Source: Riptortus pedestris (lineage: Eukaryota > Arthropoda > Insecta > Hemiptera > Alydidae). Taken from it: 64,000 nucleotides of DNA. Location of the stretch: contig CM032228.1 of the NCBI GenBank assembly GCA_019009955.1, positions 131,199,001-131,263,000 of the forward strand, given 5' to 3'. The position numbers were made by a program, and so were the translations under genes. Under the pieces are notes generated by a model. That model did no database searches. It had not been told where the DNA came from and worked only from the letters and a program-made list of their open reading frames with translations. Positions 49,006-61,330 of the stretch are shown one piece after another; the stretch's first letter is position 1; each line of letters begins with the position of its first letter.

Positions 49006-50109
49006 GGTTGGCGTTCAGAAAAGTATCAACCTAAGAAGTGTTTCAAACAAGAGTTCACAAAGCTTGGTAACAGAAAAAAATGAAGAATTCTAGGCAATGA
49101 AGGAAAGGAGTCCAGAGAAAATGTGAATCGAAATAAAAGAATAGATAGTATTATTCTGGTTGAAGCGCTGGGTAATATAGAAAGAGGGCTTTGGACAGCT
49201 GCTGAATAGTGAATAGCTCGTGGAGGACAGTGATAAGGGCAATCCGGAAGACTTGGATGCAGAAATAGCATTTGACAGAATGAAGAGACAATAAGTCACC
49301 GGGATTGACAGCATATTCAAAGAAGAGATAACCAATTGATGAGCAAAATACATTGATTTGTCCTGAAGGACACAACACAAATGTCTAATCCGGAAGGAAT
49401 CTCCTCTAATGAATAGGCACAGTGGCCTTTTCATTTGAGGAGCCAAAGCCTAGCATTAACAATCTATATTGGTAGATTATTGTTGGAATGAAAACAAATC
49501 GGACCTTCAAGTTTAGGCAGGCGGTCCCTTGTCCTTTATGCAGTTTAAGGTAGCCTTGGAAAAAGTTAAAATGGCAGCATCCAAGATGAAATGGAGACGA
49601 GATGTGATTAACGAAGGATATGGTGTCTCCGTCCAGTTTACTGATATGTGCTGCAAAATAAATTGTCTTCCCCACAAACTTCTATGAGTAAACGAAATGC
49701 GTGTTATTAAGCAGAAATCTGTACATTCAAACAGCTTAGTTTTAGGGAACCTTTCCTTCCGAAAATACTTCAGTGACAGTAGCCCCTATCAAATATTAGT
49801 TCATTGATCTTGATTATTGACTGTATTTGCACGAAATGGGTGTAGAAGTGTACTTTTGAAAGAAAATGAAAAAGGTGTGAAGCGAGGGTTCTTGGTGCTA
49901 TAATAGGTGAATACGTAACTAACCACGATGGGAACAGAAAATGAGATGGGTTGAGACAGGACAGATAGACGCTGATATGTTTCTAGTAGTGGACTAGAAA
50001 CCCGCCGCCCAGAATAGACTGAGATAAATAAACCATGGTAATTCAAGAGATCATGGATGGCCTCAACTCAAATGAGAAAATAGTTTTCGATTAGTATAAT
50101 TATGTGTTG

Positions 50110-50116
<7 letters not shown>
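49006..50116. other. Unidentified segment with several minus-strand frames
   Basis: Minus-strand frames of 118, 89 and 81 codons cluster here in near-balanced composition, for example ITVLHELFTIQQLSKALF. I recognise no family and cannot join them into one protein. Old transposon sequence is the most likely explanation. Confidence 0.3.
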
Positions 50117-50156
<40 letters not shown>

Positions 50157-50163
<7 letters not shown>

Positions 50164-50720
50164 CCTCTGTCTGTACATTTATTTTTTTCTTGAAATTTCA
50201 CGATAGTTTTCGTTTCACATGTCATAGACACCATAACTGCATTTTGTTTCTTTAGTGTTTTTATGTTTGTTACCTTTACACGCATAAACGAGTAAACCGA
50301 ATATTCGGCTATATTAATATTTTCTGAGACGAACAGAAGTGGGGGCTATAAGGGCTGAGGCTTGAAATTAAAAATAGCGATATTCCGTTTCGTATTGCAT
50401 TTTCGGCACAGGATAAAAGTTGTTTATTTTGTTATTTAGAGTAACTTGTGTTTTATTCAATTTTCCATAAAACAAACTTTAAACGAGATATACACTAAAA
50501 ACTAAAGTGGGAGCCAACAATTTTATTGGGCACTAACGATTGAACCGAACTTAACAAAACTTTATATGTAAATTAGCATTAATACTTCCATAATTATAAG
50601 CTATATAGCTATATAATTAATTTTCTTGCTTCGAACGGGAGTGGGGGTTATAAGGGAGGCCTGAATAAAAAATTCGAGATATTTAATTTTCTATTTGTTT
50701 TAAGGCAAACTTAGCTAGTA
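50157..50720 (-). mobile_element. Repeat family 2, left member of a head-to-head pair
   Basis: It starts at the inner edge of an (AT)n tract (50118-50158) with ATAAAATCCTCTGTCTGTAC. ATGTCATAGACACCATAACT and two tandem body units follow, each with a GTGGGGGYTATAAGGG-type core (YTATAA plus GAGGC). It ends near TTAGCTAGTA at a short (TA)n. Read on the minus strand it begins ACTAGCTAAG, like its partner. Confidence 0.75.
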
Positions 50721-50738
50721 AATATATATATATATATA

Positions 50739-52381
50739 CTAGCTCAGATACCCGGCTTCGCCTCGGAATTGATTTGAGGCTGAACGGTGATGGTATTTTT
50801 TTGGCAAGGCTTTACTTTGCACAATAATTTGACATTTACCTGTCCCAGAGTTTAATACCCGTTGTTGGCATTTGTTAATAATAAAATTAATTTTTTATGT
50901 GTCTTCACTGTCCTCCAAATTGTCATATTTCCCGTCTCCTGTGCATTATGCATAGATTTCAGTTATTAAGGAAAAAATAACATAGATTTGAATTAATTTT
51001 TCCAGGTGAGGTATCTCATAGGTCAGATTGAAATGAATTGGTTAGCATATCAATATTTCTAAGCAAATTACTTACTCCACACATTGTTCCTGGAGAAATG
51101 TATAAAACAAAAGTTAATCTAAATAACAAATTAAACAACTTATGTTATGTGCATGTTTGTCGAAAAACAAATAGACAATGAAATATCGCGACTTTTTATT
51201 TCAGGCCTCCCTTATAACCCCCACTCCCGTTCTAACCTAAAAATTTTAATATACCTAGCTTATAATCATGGAAGAATTAATGCTAATTGACATACCGAGT
51301 TTTTTTAAGTTCATTTATTCGTTAGCGCCCAAGGAAATAGTTGACTCCCGCTATAGTTTATATTGTATATCTCGTTTATACTTTGTTAAAAGACAAAAAT
51401 ACGATAAAAGTTACTCTAAATAACAAAATAAACAACTTTTGTTATGCTTATATTTGCCGAAAAACCAATAGGAAACGAAATATTGCTATTATTAATTTCT
51501 GGCTTTCCTTATAACCCCCACTCCTGCCCGTCCCTAGAAATGTTGGTATAGCTTGTTATAATGAAGGCGTTAGTTCTGATTCACATACCGAGTTTGGTTT
51601 AGTTCGGTTGTCTTTTGTGCCAAATAAAATTGTGGACTCCCGCTATAGTTTTTAACGTATAACTCATTTATACATCTGTATACGGCAAAAGTGCATATAT
51701 TAAAAGTTACTGTAAATTACAAAATAAACAACTATTATTATGTGCATATTTACCGAAAACCCAATAAGAAACGAAATATAGCTATTTTTAATTTCAGGCC
51801 TCCCTTACAACCATCACTCCTGCCCGACCCTAAGAATGTTGGTATGGCTTATTATAATGACGACGTTAGTGCTAATACACATACCGAATATTATTTAGTT
51901 CGGTTGAGTGTTTTGTGCCAAATAAAATTGTTCACTTCCGCTATAGGTTTTAGCGTATATCTCGTTTATAATTCAGTATACTAAAAAAGTATTTTTAGCG
52001 TATAACGCATTTATACTTCAGTATATGACGAAAGTGTATATGACAAAAGTTACTCTAAATAACAAAATAAATAACTTTTGTTATGTGCGTATTTGCCGAA
52101 AAACCAATAGGAAACGAAATATCGCTATTTTTTATTTCTGGACTCCCTTTTAACCCCCACTCCTGTTCGTCTCAGAGAATGTTAATATAGCCTAAAGTCT
52201 AAGTTGGGCTAGTAGTAATATACATACCATAAAATTCCGTTCAGCCGTTTATGCGTGAAAAGGTAACAAACAAACAAACAAACATACACGAAAGAAACAA
52301 AATGCAGTTATGGTGTCTATGACATGTGAAACGAAAAGTTATCGTGAAATTTCGCGAAAAAAATCAATGTATAGACAGAGG

Positions 52382-52388
<7 letters not shown>
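50739..52388 (+). mobile_element. Repeat family 2, right member with ~295-bp tandem units
   Basis: It begins ACTAGCTCAGATACCCGG and CTTCGCCTCGG, next to a (TA)n. At 51120, 51424, 51719 and 52062 a unit recurs with AACAAAATAAACAACTTTTG, AGGAAACGAAATATCGCTAT, CTTATAACCCCCACTCC and GGTTTAGTTCGGTTG, at a period near 295 bp (the last is longer through an internal duplication). It ends CGTTCAGCCGTTTATGCG, a CAAA/ACAAAC stretch and AGACAGAGGATTTTAT, then (TA)n. The end is an inverted match, for more than 200 bp, to the left member. Confidence 0.8.

Positions 52389-52432
<44 letters not shown>
52386..52432. repeat. (TA)n microsatellite
   Basis: A pure TA run flanks the family-2 end, mirroring the one at 50118-50158. 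Confidence 0.95.
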
Positions 52433-52436
<4 letters not shown>

Positions 52437-53444
52437 ATAATTAACAAACATCTAATTATACTAACCGAAAACTATTCCAGTTCTTCTCCAATGCACGTGC
52501 CTCTGGAATGGATTCAATGGAAAGACATTTTATTAAAGAAAGACTCTCTTAGAAAATAAAATTATACCTGCAGATGCAATTCACCAAAAACTAGTGACCA
52601 CTGCCAGCATATCAAATATTTCTCCTGTACCTTTCTTTATCCCACTCTTAGATCCTTTCTATTTAATTTAGATTAAGCTCAAGCCTCAACGCCATAACGT
52701 GAATCAAATCTCTTATTGTGATTTCCTTTCTTTCTTAAATTTGCATATTTTTCTGGATCTACTCATTCTTCCATTTAACGGTAACGCAATTCTATCTATA
52801 TATCAGATAAATTAATTTTTTTATTTTCAAAAACGTAATATTTTCTATTTCTGGAAATATTCAAATATTGCAAATATAAACTATAACATGCCTGATATCA
52901 ACTACGTAAACAATTATATCTATTCTCATTTATTATGCAACCATTCATTATCTACTAGCTAGAGCAAGGGAACGTTTTAAGATAGTTATTAAAAATCACG
53001 AGAAATATTTTGTCTTGAGAAAATAGGAATAATAAATCAAACACGTTTATCTAACCCACTAATATGCCTACTACAAAAAACACTATGGGATAAGAAAGAC
53101 CTCACTTTAAGAGTTGTCTAACCTCTCTTCAAGATAATAAAATGAAATAAGAGCGGGAAGAGTAAAGTCGAGCTAGAATGAGACAAATGAAGTAGGTAGA
53201 AGAAAGATTTTTTCCTCTAGTAGAGTAGAACTAGTCTTGAGCTAACATCTTTATCCCCAGCCTTCTGGACGGCTCCATCCTCTACAACTCTCATCCTTTC
53301 TTGTCACAGCCAAACACTTTGCCACATAAATTTCTAGACATTTCCTTGCCTCACCAGACCCAAAAGATATTTCGAATTTCATTAATGTACTACGATCAAT
53401 CAATCAAGCATATTTTTCAAAAGTCTTTAGAAACTTTTCTTCGG
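52433..53444. other. Intronic DNA
   Basis: Nothing was recognised. Confidence 0.35.
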
Positions 53445-54010
53445 ATATCAATCGATCCTACCTAGGACATGACGAAAATGAGGTCCGTTTTAAATTGTAT
53501 ATATACTGCTCAAAAATGAATAGGGATATTGGTTATTTTTTCTTATCCTATTAATTTTAATTATATCGACCTTAATTAAATTAAATTTTTTAAGGGGAAA
53601 AAAGATAATAATTTCTAATAAATATTAATGACATTTATAATTAAAAATAAACGAAAATGTTAAAATAAAAAAACAAAAATGCTAGGCCCCATAAATACCA
53701 CAAAACAGCCAATATCCCTAGTCATTTTTGAGCAGTATATATTTAATTTCATAATATATCTTGGCACCGCCCATCTTGCAGTCACAAGTTTTGTGTGAGC
53801 AAACTCAATATTTATGATTAAGAGTTTTTATAAAAGTAAGTTCATTAACGGTTAAACCCAGAAAGAAGGGGCGGGGATCAGCATGTGGTAACGATAAATG
53901 TTATAAGACCAATCTAATTGGAAATATGATGTTCTGGAATTTCTGTTCAATTCGTGTTTCAATACCTCAAATACGAGCCGAGATATTTTAGTTTTCACTC
54001 CAGTATTTCA
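53445..54010 (+). mobile_element. Helentron-like repeat (family 1), interrupted by a MITE
   Basis: The left part (ATCGATCCTACCTAGGACAT, GACGAAAATGAGGTCCGT, TATAT) ends at 53503. The right part resumes at 53738 in TATATTTAATTT and continues CAAACTCAATATTTATG, AAGTTCATTAACGG, CGAGCCGAGATATTTTAG. The break is in the usual (TA)n tract. The 3' terminus is absent. Confidence 0.65.
53506..53735. mobile_element. Tc1/mariner-type MITE, 230 bp
   Basis: CTGCTCAAAAATGAATAGGG at the left and its inverse at the right (CCCTAGTCATTTTTGAGCAG) are terminal inverted repeats of about 28 bp with one mismatch. TA lies immediately outside both ends (53504-53505 and 53736-53737), the target duplication of this superfamily. 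The interior is A+T-rich with no ORF. Confidence 0.9.
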
Positions 54011-54597
54011 TTTTAAAATATGTGATGTTTGTCTTTAAAAAAAAAAAAAAAAAACGACTCCTCATACACCAAAAAAATAAGTGCAGTTTCCATTTTGAAC
54101 TGAAGAGGAGGACAGTGGAAACTATTGTAAATTTATTCAAGTGGTTTTTATAAATTCGTTCGTCGCTGCACATAATCACAGAAAATTATTCATGGAATAG
54201 TCACAAAAGGAAAGATTAATATTTGAAATTTCGCAATTTTTATTTTTCGTCTTTACCGGCTATATGAATCGAAACCTCCCAATTATGGCTGGGACGAGAC
54301 CTAAGTGAAGTTGAACGTTGTTTATACTGAAACTGTCTGAAGATACAGTACTGACATTCGTATCAGGTGGACAAATGGCCACTCCATTTTATAATCATAT
54401 CATAACTATAATCACGTTAAATCACAGTATTTAAGGGGTTGGTTACGCAGAGGAATTAGCTGGTTCCATTATTTAAAATGGTTCATTGTTATTTCACTGT
54501 CATTCGAAAAGACCAACTTTGCTCTTTAGAAGGATTTGTTCGGCCAGCTCTACCAATGTAAACAATGTCCCTCTATTTTATTGTCTTCCACAGTTTT
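54011..54597. other. Intronic DNA
   Basis: An A run of about 18 lies near 54036. No gene was recognised. Confidence 0.35.
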
Positions 54598-55584
<987 letters not shown>

Positions 55585-55887
55585 GTTAATCACGTGGTTA
55601 ATTAAACATCAGATTTAATTTTGCCAATACTAATTTATTATTTCTTGCACAACGCTTATGTCAAAGCAACTATTTAAATTACGTACTCATACAATAAGTA
55701 AGTTCTACACTGATAATTATCCATTAAATGTTCCTTTCTTCTATTTATTTACGTTTTGGTTGGACTCTGAATTATATATTTCAAAGTTATGAAAAAGCAT
55801 TATATTGTATGTGTGAAAATAAATAAATAAATAAGCAACCTAAAATCCAGGTTTTATATCTAGGTTTTTCCTTTTTGTGTGTTGCAG
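55585..55887. other. Intron end
   Basis: A+T-rich sequence runs up to the pyrimidine tract and acceptor at 55887; nothing else was seen. Confidence 0.4.
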
Positions 55888-56111
55888 TGAGCGGACCCGG
55901 ACTGCTGTCAGTGCTGCTCGGGTGTACAGTGTTCCTGGTGACCCTTTCTGCAGTTACCTGCCTCTGCTATAGAAGAGGCAGATCCAAACCTAGAAGACCG
56001 CTAGCGTTCGTGAGGAGGCCTACTTCGGCTCTAAGGAGCCCTGCTACCAACAGCTACTATATCAAGAAGTCTCCATCTCCAGTCTCCAGGCCACCTTCGG
56101 CAAGCCCACTC
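55888..56111 (+). CDS. Transmembrane exon of a synaptotagmin-like membrane protein
   Basis: The exon follows a polypyrimidine tract ending GTGTGTTGCAG and ends at a consensus donor CTC|GTAAGT; it is 224 bp, entering in phase 1 and leaving in phase 0. Codon composition is balanced against an A+T-rich background. The peptide starts (M)SGPG, then has about 22 hydrophobic residues (LLSVLLGCTVFLV onward) ending TCLCYRRGRSK. That is a membrane segment with juxtamembrane cysteines that could be palmitoylated and basic residues that predict a cytosolic C-terminal side. A Pro/Ser/Arg-rich linker follows (LAFVRRPTSALRSP, YYIKKSPSPVSRP). A short lumenal end, one membrane span and a basic, proline-rich linker before C2 domains is the synaptotagmin layout. 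No C2 domain is present in the window, so the family call is an inference; other single-pass proteins with disordered tails fit too. Confidence 0.7.
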
Positions 56112-56142
56112 GTAAGTTACTATTTAAGTCTTCTTTTAGCGG

Positions 56143-56200
56143 AGGAAAATCAGCTATTGAGTACATCGATCCTACCTAGTAGATGAAATATAAGTAACGT
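56143..56200 (+). mobile_element. Helentron-like repeat (family 1), 5' end scrap
   Basis: GGAAAATCAGCTATTGAG and CATCGATCCTACCTAGTAGA match the element's first 80 bp, 32 bp inside the intron from the donor. Confidence 0.55.
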
Positions 56201-56537
56201 AGTTTATTACGAACTCAAAAAACCCCAAACTGAGTTATTTATTTCTTTATTATATAGAGCTCCGTAACTATGGCGACTTGACTCTTCTTAAACATGTGGG
56301 AAAAACAAAACTAAAACAAAAAGCAAGTAAACAAAATAACAAAACATGGAAACGAAATAATATAACGAAAAAACCTAAAGGAACGGAACACAAAATAATC
56401 CAAAAACACGAACACAACATAGAACTAAAAACAATAATAAATAAAAGTGGTAAATAAATAGGTGAAAAGTAAACTTGGAGACTTTGAAACAAAAACTATT
56501 CATAAAACAGGCATCATTCAAATTTAAACACGTCTCA

Positions 56538-56579
<42 letters not shown>

Positions 56580-57945
56580 TACGCACGCACACACATTAAA
56601 AAATTTTAAAATATCGAATTAAATATTCTCAATCTGCCCAATTATTTTTTAATATGTCAGAATCGTGGCAATATGTGGGCTATCCTCAGTCAGTAGTTCG
56701 TTAGTCATGTGGAATGTTTAAGTAAGTTCGTAATCTGCATTCTGTTTGTAGGAGTTTAATAGTTAGTCCAGTGTTGCAATGAGTACAAGTAGCAGTAATA
56801 ACTGAGTTATTCACAGCTATTAGGTAATATTTGTTTTAATTAATTAAAACTCGGTTAAACCAAGAAAAGAAACTTGTGATAAACATAGATAGATTGTATC
56901 TATTTAATTACTAAACACTAGTTAAAAAAAACTACTTGCCACATATGGAGTTTCATAAAAAAATATGATGGAATAGACATTATACTGAATAGATTCTTTG
57001 AATTTTTCTTGGAAATATTGGTGATAACAAATATTTTGTACATATGGTGAGCATGAGTGGAATGATTTTTTTGCTCCACTTTTATTAGTTTTATGTTAAG
57101 CGGCCTGATCAGCAATTGAAGTTCAGAGAACCAGAAGTTCTTAAATTGCTGTCACTTTTACTTAACTTAAAAACTTTTGATTTTGGGTGCTTGAATTTTC
57201 CTCTCAATTTAAGGCGCAAATTCGTAATTATTCTCTAGTAGCATGGTCCACTCCCTTAATCTACGGAAGTTTAATAATTCGTAAATTAGATCTTGGATTT
57301 ATATTTTGCAAGTTTAATAAAAATTAATGAAGGGATCTCCTGTCTCCAGTTATTATACCATCCTTCATCTCGTTTATTGCTGGGCTCATTGCCAATATTT
57401 CTTTGAGTAATTATGAAATTAATATAATGAACCCTAGGAAGAGGAATCCTTTCTAAGAAACCGAACCTCGCCGGTTTTAATGGAAGAACTCGCCACTCCT
57501 TAATTACTGTTTATCTTTCCTTGGTCTGAATAAGCGGCTTTCTCAGAAGGGAAGTTCGTTAGGAATGAAAATCTGGGTAGAACATCAATGCTCCTACTTG
57601 GAGATTACTGCATCCAATAAATGGCCAGCAGCACGCGAGAAGAAATAATAATTAGTCATTAATTAAAACACTGTAATTCAGCAACAGAGTTACTACATAA
57701 TTGATATTATTTTATTATGATTGCACTATCTCAGCTGTCAATGGCGATTAAATACAGTTTTTGAGATGAGGCAGATTTATGTTTATTCGATAACTAATGA
57801 ACCTAACTGCCATTCGATAAATGGCACAATGGTTTTCACTTTCTTTCTTTTTTAATTTTATTTTATTTAAAATATTACTGTCTGTATTTAAATGCATTTG
57901 GTAATGTGTGATATGTACTATACAATAGTCCTCCATCACTCTTGA
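56201..57945. other. Intronic DNA
   Basis: The plus strand at 56290-56460 is strongly A-rich, giving false Phe/Leu-rich minus-strand frames. Nothing else was seen. Confidence 0.4.
56540..56572. repeat. (CA)n microsatellite
   Basis: A CA run is followed by imperfect CA-rich sequence. Confidence 0.95.
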
Positions 57946-58069
57946 CAGAAGCTACCCCCCTAACCCCAATGAGAGGAGCAGCCTCTCCCTGCCTGGCAAG
58001 AAAGTCGAGAGCTAAGGAGGAATGTGACACTTGAGAAGAAAATAGCCACTGCTATCACTTCACTTTACA

Positions 58070-58497
58070 CTTCTATAGGAGATCTCTGGGCCATTGTCTC
58101 TTGAAGCGCCGTGAAGGGAATATAGATGAGTGGTACTAGAAAGGGCGAGGACTTCTGAATTAGGATGAATGGATAGCCTGCTGTGGAAGTTTTTGAATCT
58201 TAAGAGAATTAGGTCCTTTACAATGGGAAATTCAGATCATTATGGAGGGTGTGGTTTGTAATATAATATGGAGCATCTAAAAAAAAGGGTGCGCAGGACT
58301 TTGGATTGGAAGGTCTGGATGCGTCTGAGGTTCGAAGGTTTTGCTGTACCCCACACTTCTATTCCGTATGTCCATGTAGTAACTTGTATATTGTTAGTTT
58401 GTATTCGGTAGACAAGTGAGATCTTGTATTTAGCAGTCCGTAAACAGTGGCTTTCAACGCTATTAAAACAACTTTTGAGTTTGAAAGTTGTTGGTAG
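58070..58497 (-). pseudogene. Jockey-type non-LTR retrotransposon, reverse transcriptase C-terminus
   Basis: On the minus strand a frame without ATG reads TTWTYGIEVWGTAKPSNLRR then IQTFQSKVLRTLF. After a one-base shift in a run of eight T (58279-58286) it continues LDAPYYITNHTLHNDLNFPL. Further on are FHSRLSIHPNSEVLAL in one frame and SRRFKRQWPRDLL plus a stop in another. The order 'WTYGIxxWG...IQxxQSKxLR...APxYxxNxxLHxDL...HPN...RRLKRxxPxDL' is that of jockey-clade proteins, which end soon after. At least two frameshifts make it a dead copy, truncated upstream at about 58500. Confidence 0.8.
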
Positions 58498-58649
58498 TTA
58501 AAATAATAAACAACAACAACAGTTTCAATGGAGTGAGCGTGTGAACAGATACAACTAGCTCACGCAATTCTACTTACTAACAGTACTACATACGGTACAA
58601 ACTCTAAAGTATAGAAAAAAAATCACTTCCCTTCCCCACTTGGTAAAAT

Positions 58650-59224
58650 AAACAGAAATATTTCGATTTTTTTAGTTTCCAGTCATCAGTAACCCCCCCC
58701 CCCATTTAGAAGTCGCACGTTTCAAATAAGACAATTTATCGTGAAACGTCTACGTTTATATATCAAATGTGGTTCTAAAGGACACTTATTATTCGATATA
58801 CGAGCAAATACGTTGTACGATGATGTCATCTATTGAGAGTTTTCGTTAACGATTCGCAAATATCTATTTAATTAATCGCTGAAATGTGGCCAGGAATAGG
58901 GGAGCGGGGAGGAAGTTTGAGGGAAGGGACAATTCAAAATATCTCCATTATTATGCGTCCGATAGAAAAATGTTATATAACTAATCTTCTTGTAGATCTA
59001 ACTGCTACTTTACACTCATTGTTCTATACATTTGTTTTATAACACGAATATTGAGAGAGGTATATGTATTTTTATGTTTTCAATCTTCAATTAACTCCTA
59101 CTTCTACTCATCGGATTTTCAAATGGAAATAGAGAGTATATGTTGAGATGAAATCAGTAAGTATGTGATGCTAGCAGTTGGGAAATCTACTTAGTTTACG
59201 CAGCCCCTGCGTAACAGACTTTTT
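58650..59224 (+). mobile_element. Helentron-like repeat (family 1), 5' truncated, tandem left member
   Basis: The body is recognisable from the ATATTTCGATTTTTTTAG region and a C run. It ends GGGAAATCTACTTAGTTTAC, GCAGCCCCTGCGTAACAGAC and TTTTT. The next copy starts at the following base. Confidence 0.65.
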
Positions 59225-59814
59225 AGTAGGTATCTCTTAAAATGAGATCCATTCAAAATTATATATACCATGATGCTATATTATATACAGCAGTAAGCCT
59301 AATAGTTTATGTAGGACTTTATTCCAAGCTTAAATACCAAACATAGTTTTCATTGAACGTTTATTACTGTGTGACATACATGCAAATTCGTAGTGCGATG
59401 ACGTCATCAATAAAGAATTTGCAATAGTGAATCGAAAATATTTATTTATTCAATACCGTACTCGATATTTAACTTCTTCACTCAACTCTAAAGATCATAT
59501 AAGTAAATGGCCGAATTCGGGGGTAGAATAGGGGGGAATTTTGAAAATTCAAAATATCTCCTTTATTCTGTGTCGTATTTTAAAATGTAAACAAACCAAT
59601 CTTGGTAAGCTATTCATGCTCTGTTGTCGTATACATTTTCTCTAGACTCAAGCAAGTTATTCATACTTTCATGCTTTCGGTCTTTATTAATCCACCCCAC
59701 CCCTTTTTACTCACCGTTTTTTTACATATAAATATAAAATATGAGAACACAAGTGTGTTATACCAGCACGTGGGAAATCTGCTTAGTGCACGCGACCCTT
59801 GCACGACGGACTTT
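59225..59814 (+). mobile_element. Helentron-like repeat (family 1), tandem right member
   Basis: It begins AGTAGGTATCTC directly after the T run, has AAAATGAGATCCATTC, and lacks a long (TA)n tract (only TATATAC). It ends CAGCACGTGGGAAATCTGC and, with a decayed hairpin, GACGGACTTTG. About 0.4 kb shorter than full length. Confidence 0.65.
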
Positions 59815-60544
59815 GTTTTGTTTTTTTCGAAACGATTGCATTAGTTTTAAAAACAATAAAAATACCGTCAAGCTTTAGGAACAAGAAATAACTTCATCCA
59901 TTTTAGGATTAAGAACAAGTAGGTCAACCGAACTGAAGATGAGTATTTCAGAAAATATCTTCTATAGAATAATTGATATATGTATTAATGTTTTCATTAT
60001 GGTACGTCGGCCCTAATTAATTATTATCAAAGATTAGAGTAATTATTGTCATAAGCCAACCGTCCGTTTGGTCACCCATATTTCACTATATAATTTGACA
60101 TATTGCAGAGGCTCGTTTTACATTGACCGGTTATCTGAGTAGGTTGTTGTCTCCTATAATATCCATTTATCATACTCCTCTAATATGGCGTAGAATATTC
60201 ATTTTCCTAGTAATTAAATGTACCCAGGCTAACTAAACGCAATTGAAACCTATTTCAGAAATATGAAGATCTCATAAATTGGGCATGATCCTCTATTAAA
60301 AAATGTTTTCATACTTTCTTCTATTTTTGTATATATATAGGCACATATTTGTGTCAAAATATTAAAAAAAATGCTGACAAAAAGTGAAAACATTAAGTAT
60401 TTAATAATTACTACTGGGAAGAATGCCATAATAACAAAGGATTTGTCAATTTAGAAATAGAATTAGTATTTTGTAATGTGCGCTTCGCCCCAGAGAAGGT
60501 TAACTATCAGAGCTGTAGTCTTCTAGTAGAGCCCCTTTTCGTTA
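59815..60544. other. Intronic DNA
   Basis: Nothing was recognised. Confidence 0.35.
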
Positions 60545-61330
60545 TTCTCATCATCAAGATCTCAAAGCCATTCCTTGTAGTTACAACTATTGGGTTCTTC
60601 CGGAAGCTGCTCTTTTCATATAACTATGCCTACCTAAATCCATAACATGTATTATGTCTTCAAAACATGAATTTCTAGGGCTCCCTCTTTCATTATGTCG
60701 AATAATTTTGCATTCAATTATTTTTTGATGAAATCTTTGTTCCCCCAAGATTGTTAATAATCCTAAGGGTTGATATGCCAAAGAAGTTTCTATATATAAT
60801 CCGTGTTTTTAATAAGACTTTTACTTCCATTTACCTCATTCAGAAGTTCAACGTTAGATTTCTTTAGACTCAAACTTTTTCGAGTGTTTTGCGTTGAATC
60901 CGTATTTCCATTGCTTTTGATCTATTATATTCTCTCTTGTGGAGGGCCGACTTTAGCTGCCGTCAATCGGTAAGCTCCTAACGAACGATTTAGCAAACAT
61001 TTGTTGGTATCCATGCATATATGCTTATTAGTTAAAATGCTCCTTTTGCTTCGAAATGCTTGCATAACTAATGCTACTCTTCTAAAAACTTCAGCTCTAT
61101 AATCATTGTCTCCAGTGACCATGCTTCCTAGGCAATAAAACTTTTTCGAGTTTAATGTTTCAAATTTTCATGTTTGTATTTTCTTTTATTTACTTCTACC
61201 CTGCTACCTTAAGCCTAATTTATCTAGAGCATCCTTTAGAATCCGTAGCATAGCGTTCACTACATTCAATCACCTGTTTTTCACACTTTCGGTACTAAAC
61301 ACTACAACATTAAAGCATTTCTTTTCGTCT
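60545..61330 (-). pseudogene. Non-LTR retrotransposon (RTE-like) reverse transcriptase remnant
   Basis: Minus-strand order: INAMLRILKDALDKLGL-like decay near 61240, LNSKKFYCLGSMVTGDNDYR (the 'YLGS' block), RAEVFRRVALVMQAFRSKRS, LTNKHICMDTNKCLL, then NRSKAMEIRIQRKTLEKV in another frame. A closing segment is ECKIIRHNERGSPRN and CFEDIIHVMDLGRHSYMKRA, equivalent to the 'GRPRxxWxDDI...RxAxDRxxW' tail. Frames change several times. It lies antisense to the host gene, 0.5 kb before exon 3. Confidence 0.65.

Noticed and set aside
50991..51012. TTTTTCCAG|GTGAGG as another recursive-splice candidate
   Set aside because: The match is only moderate, it lies inside a repeat copy, and there is no supporting exon.
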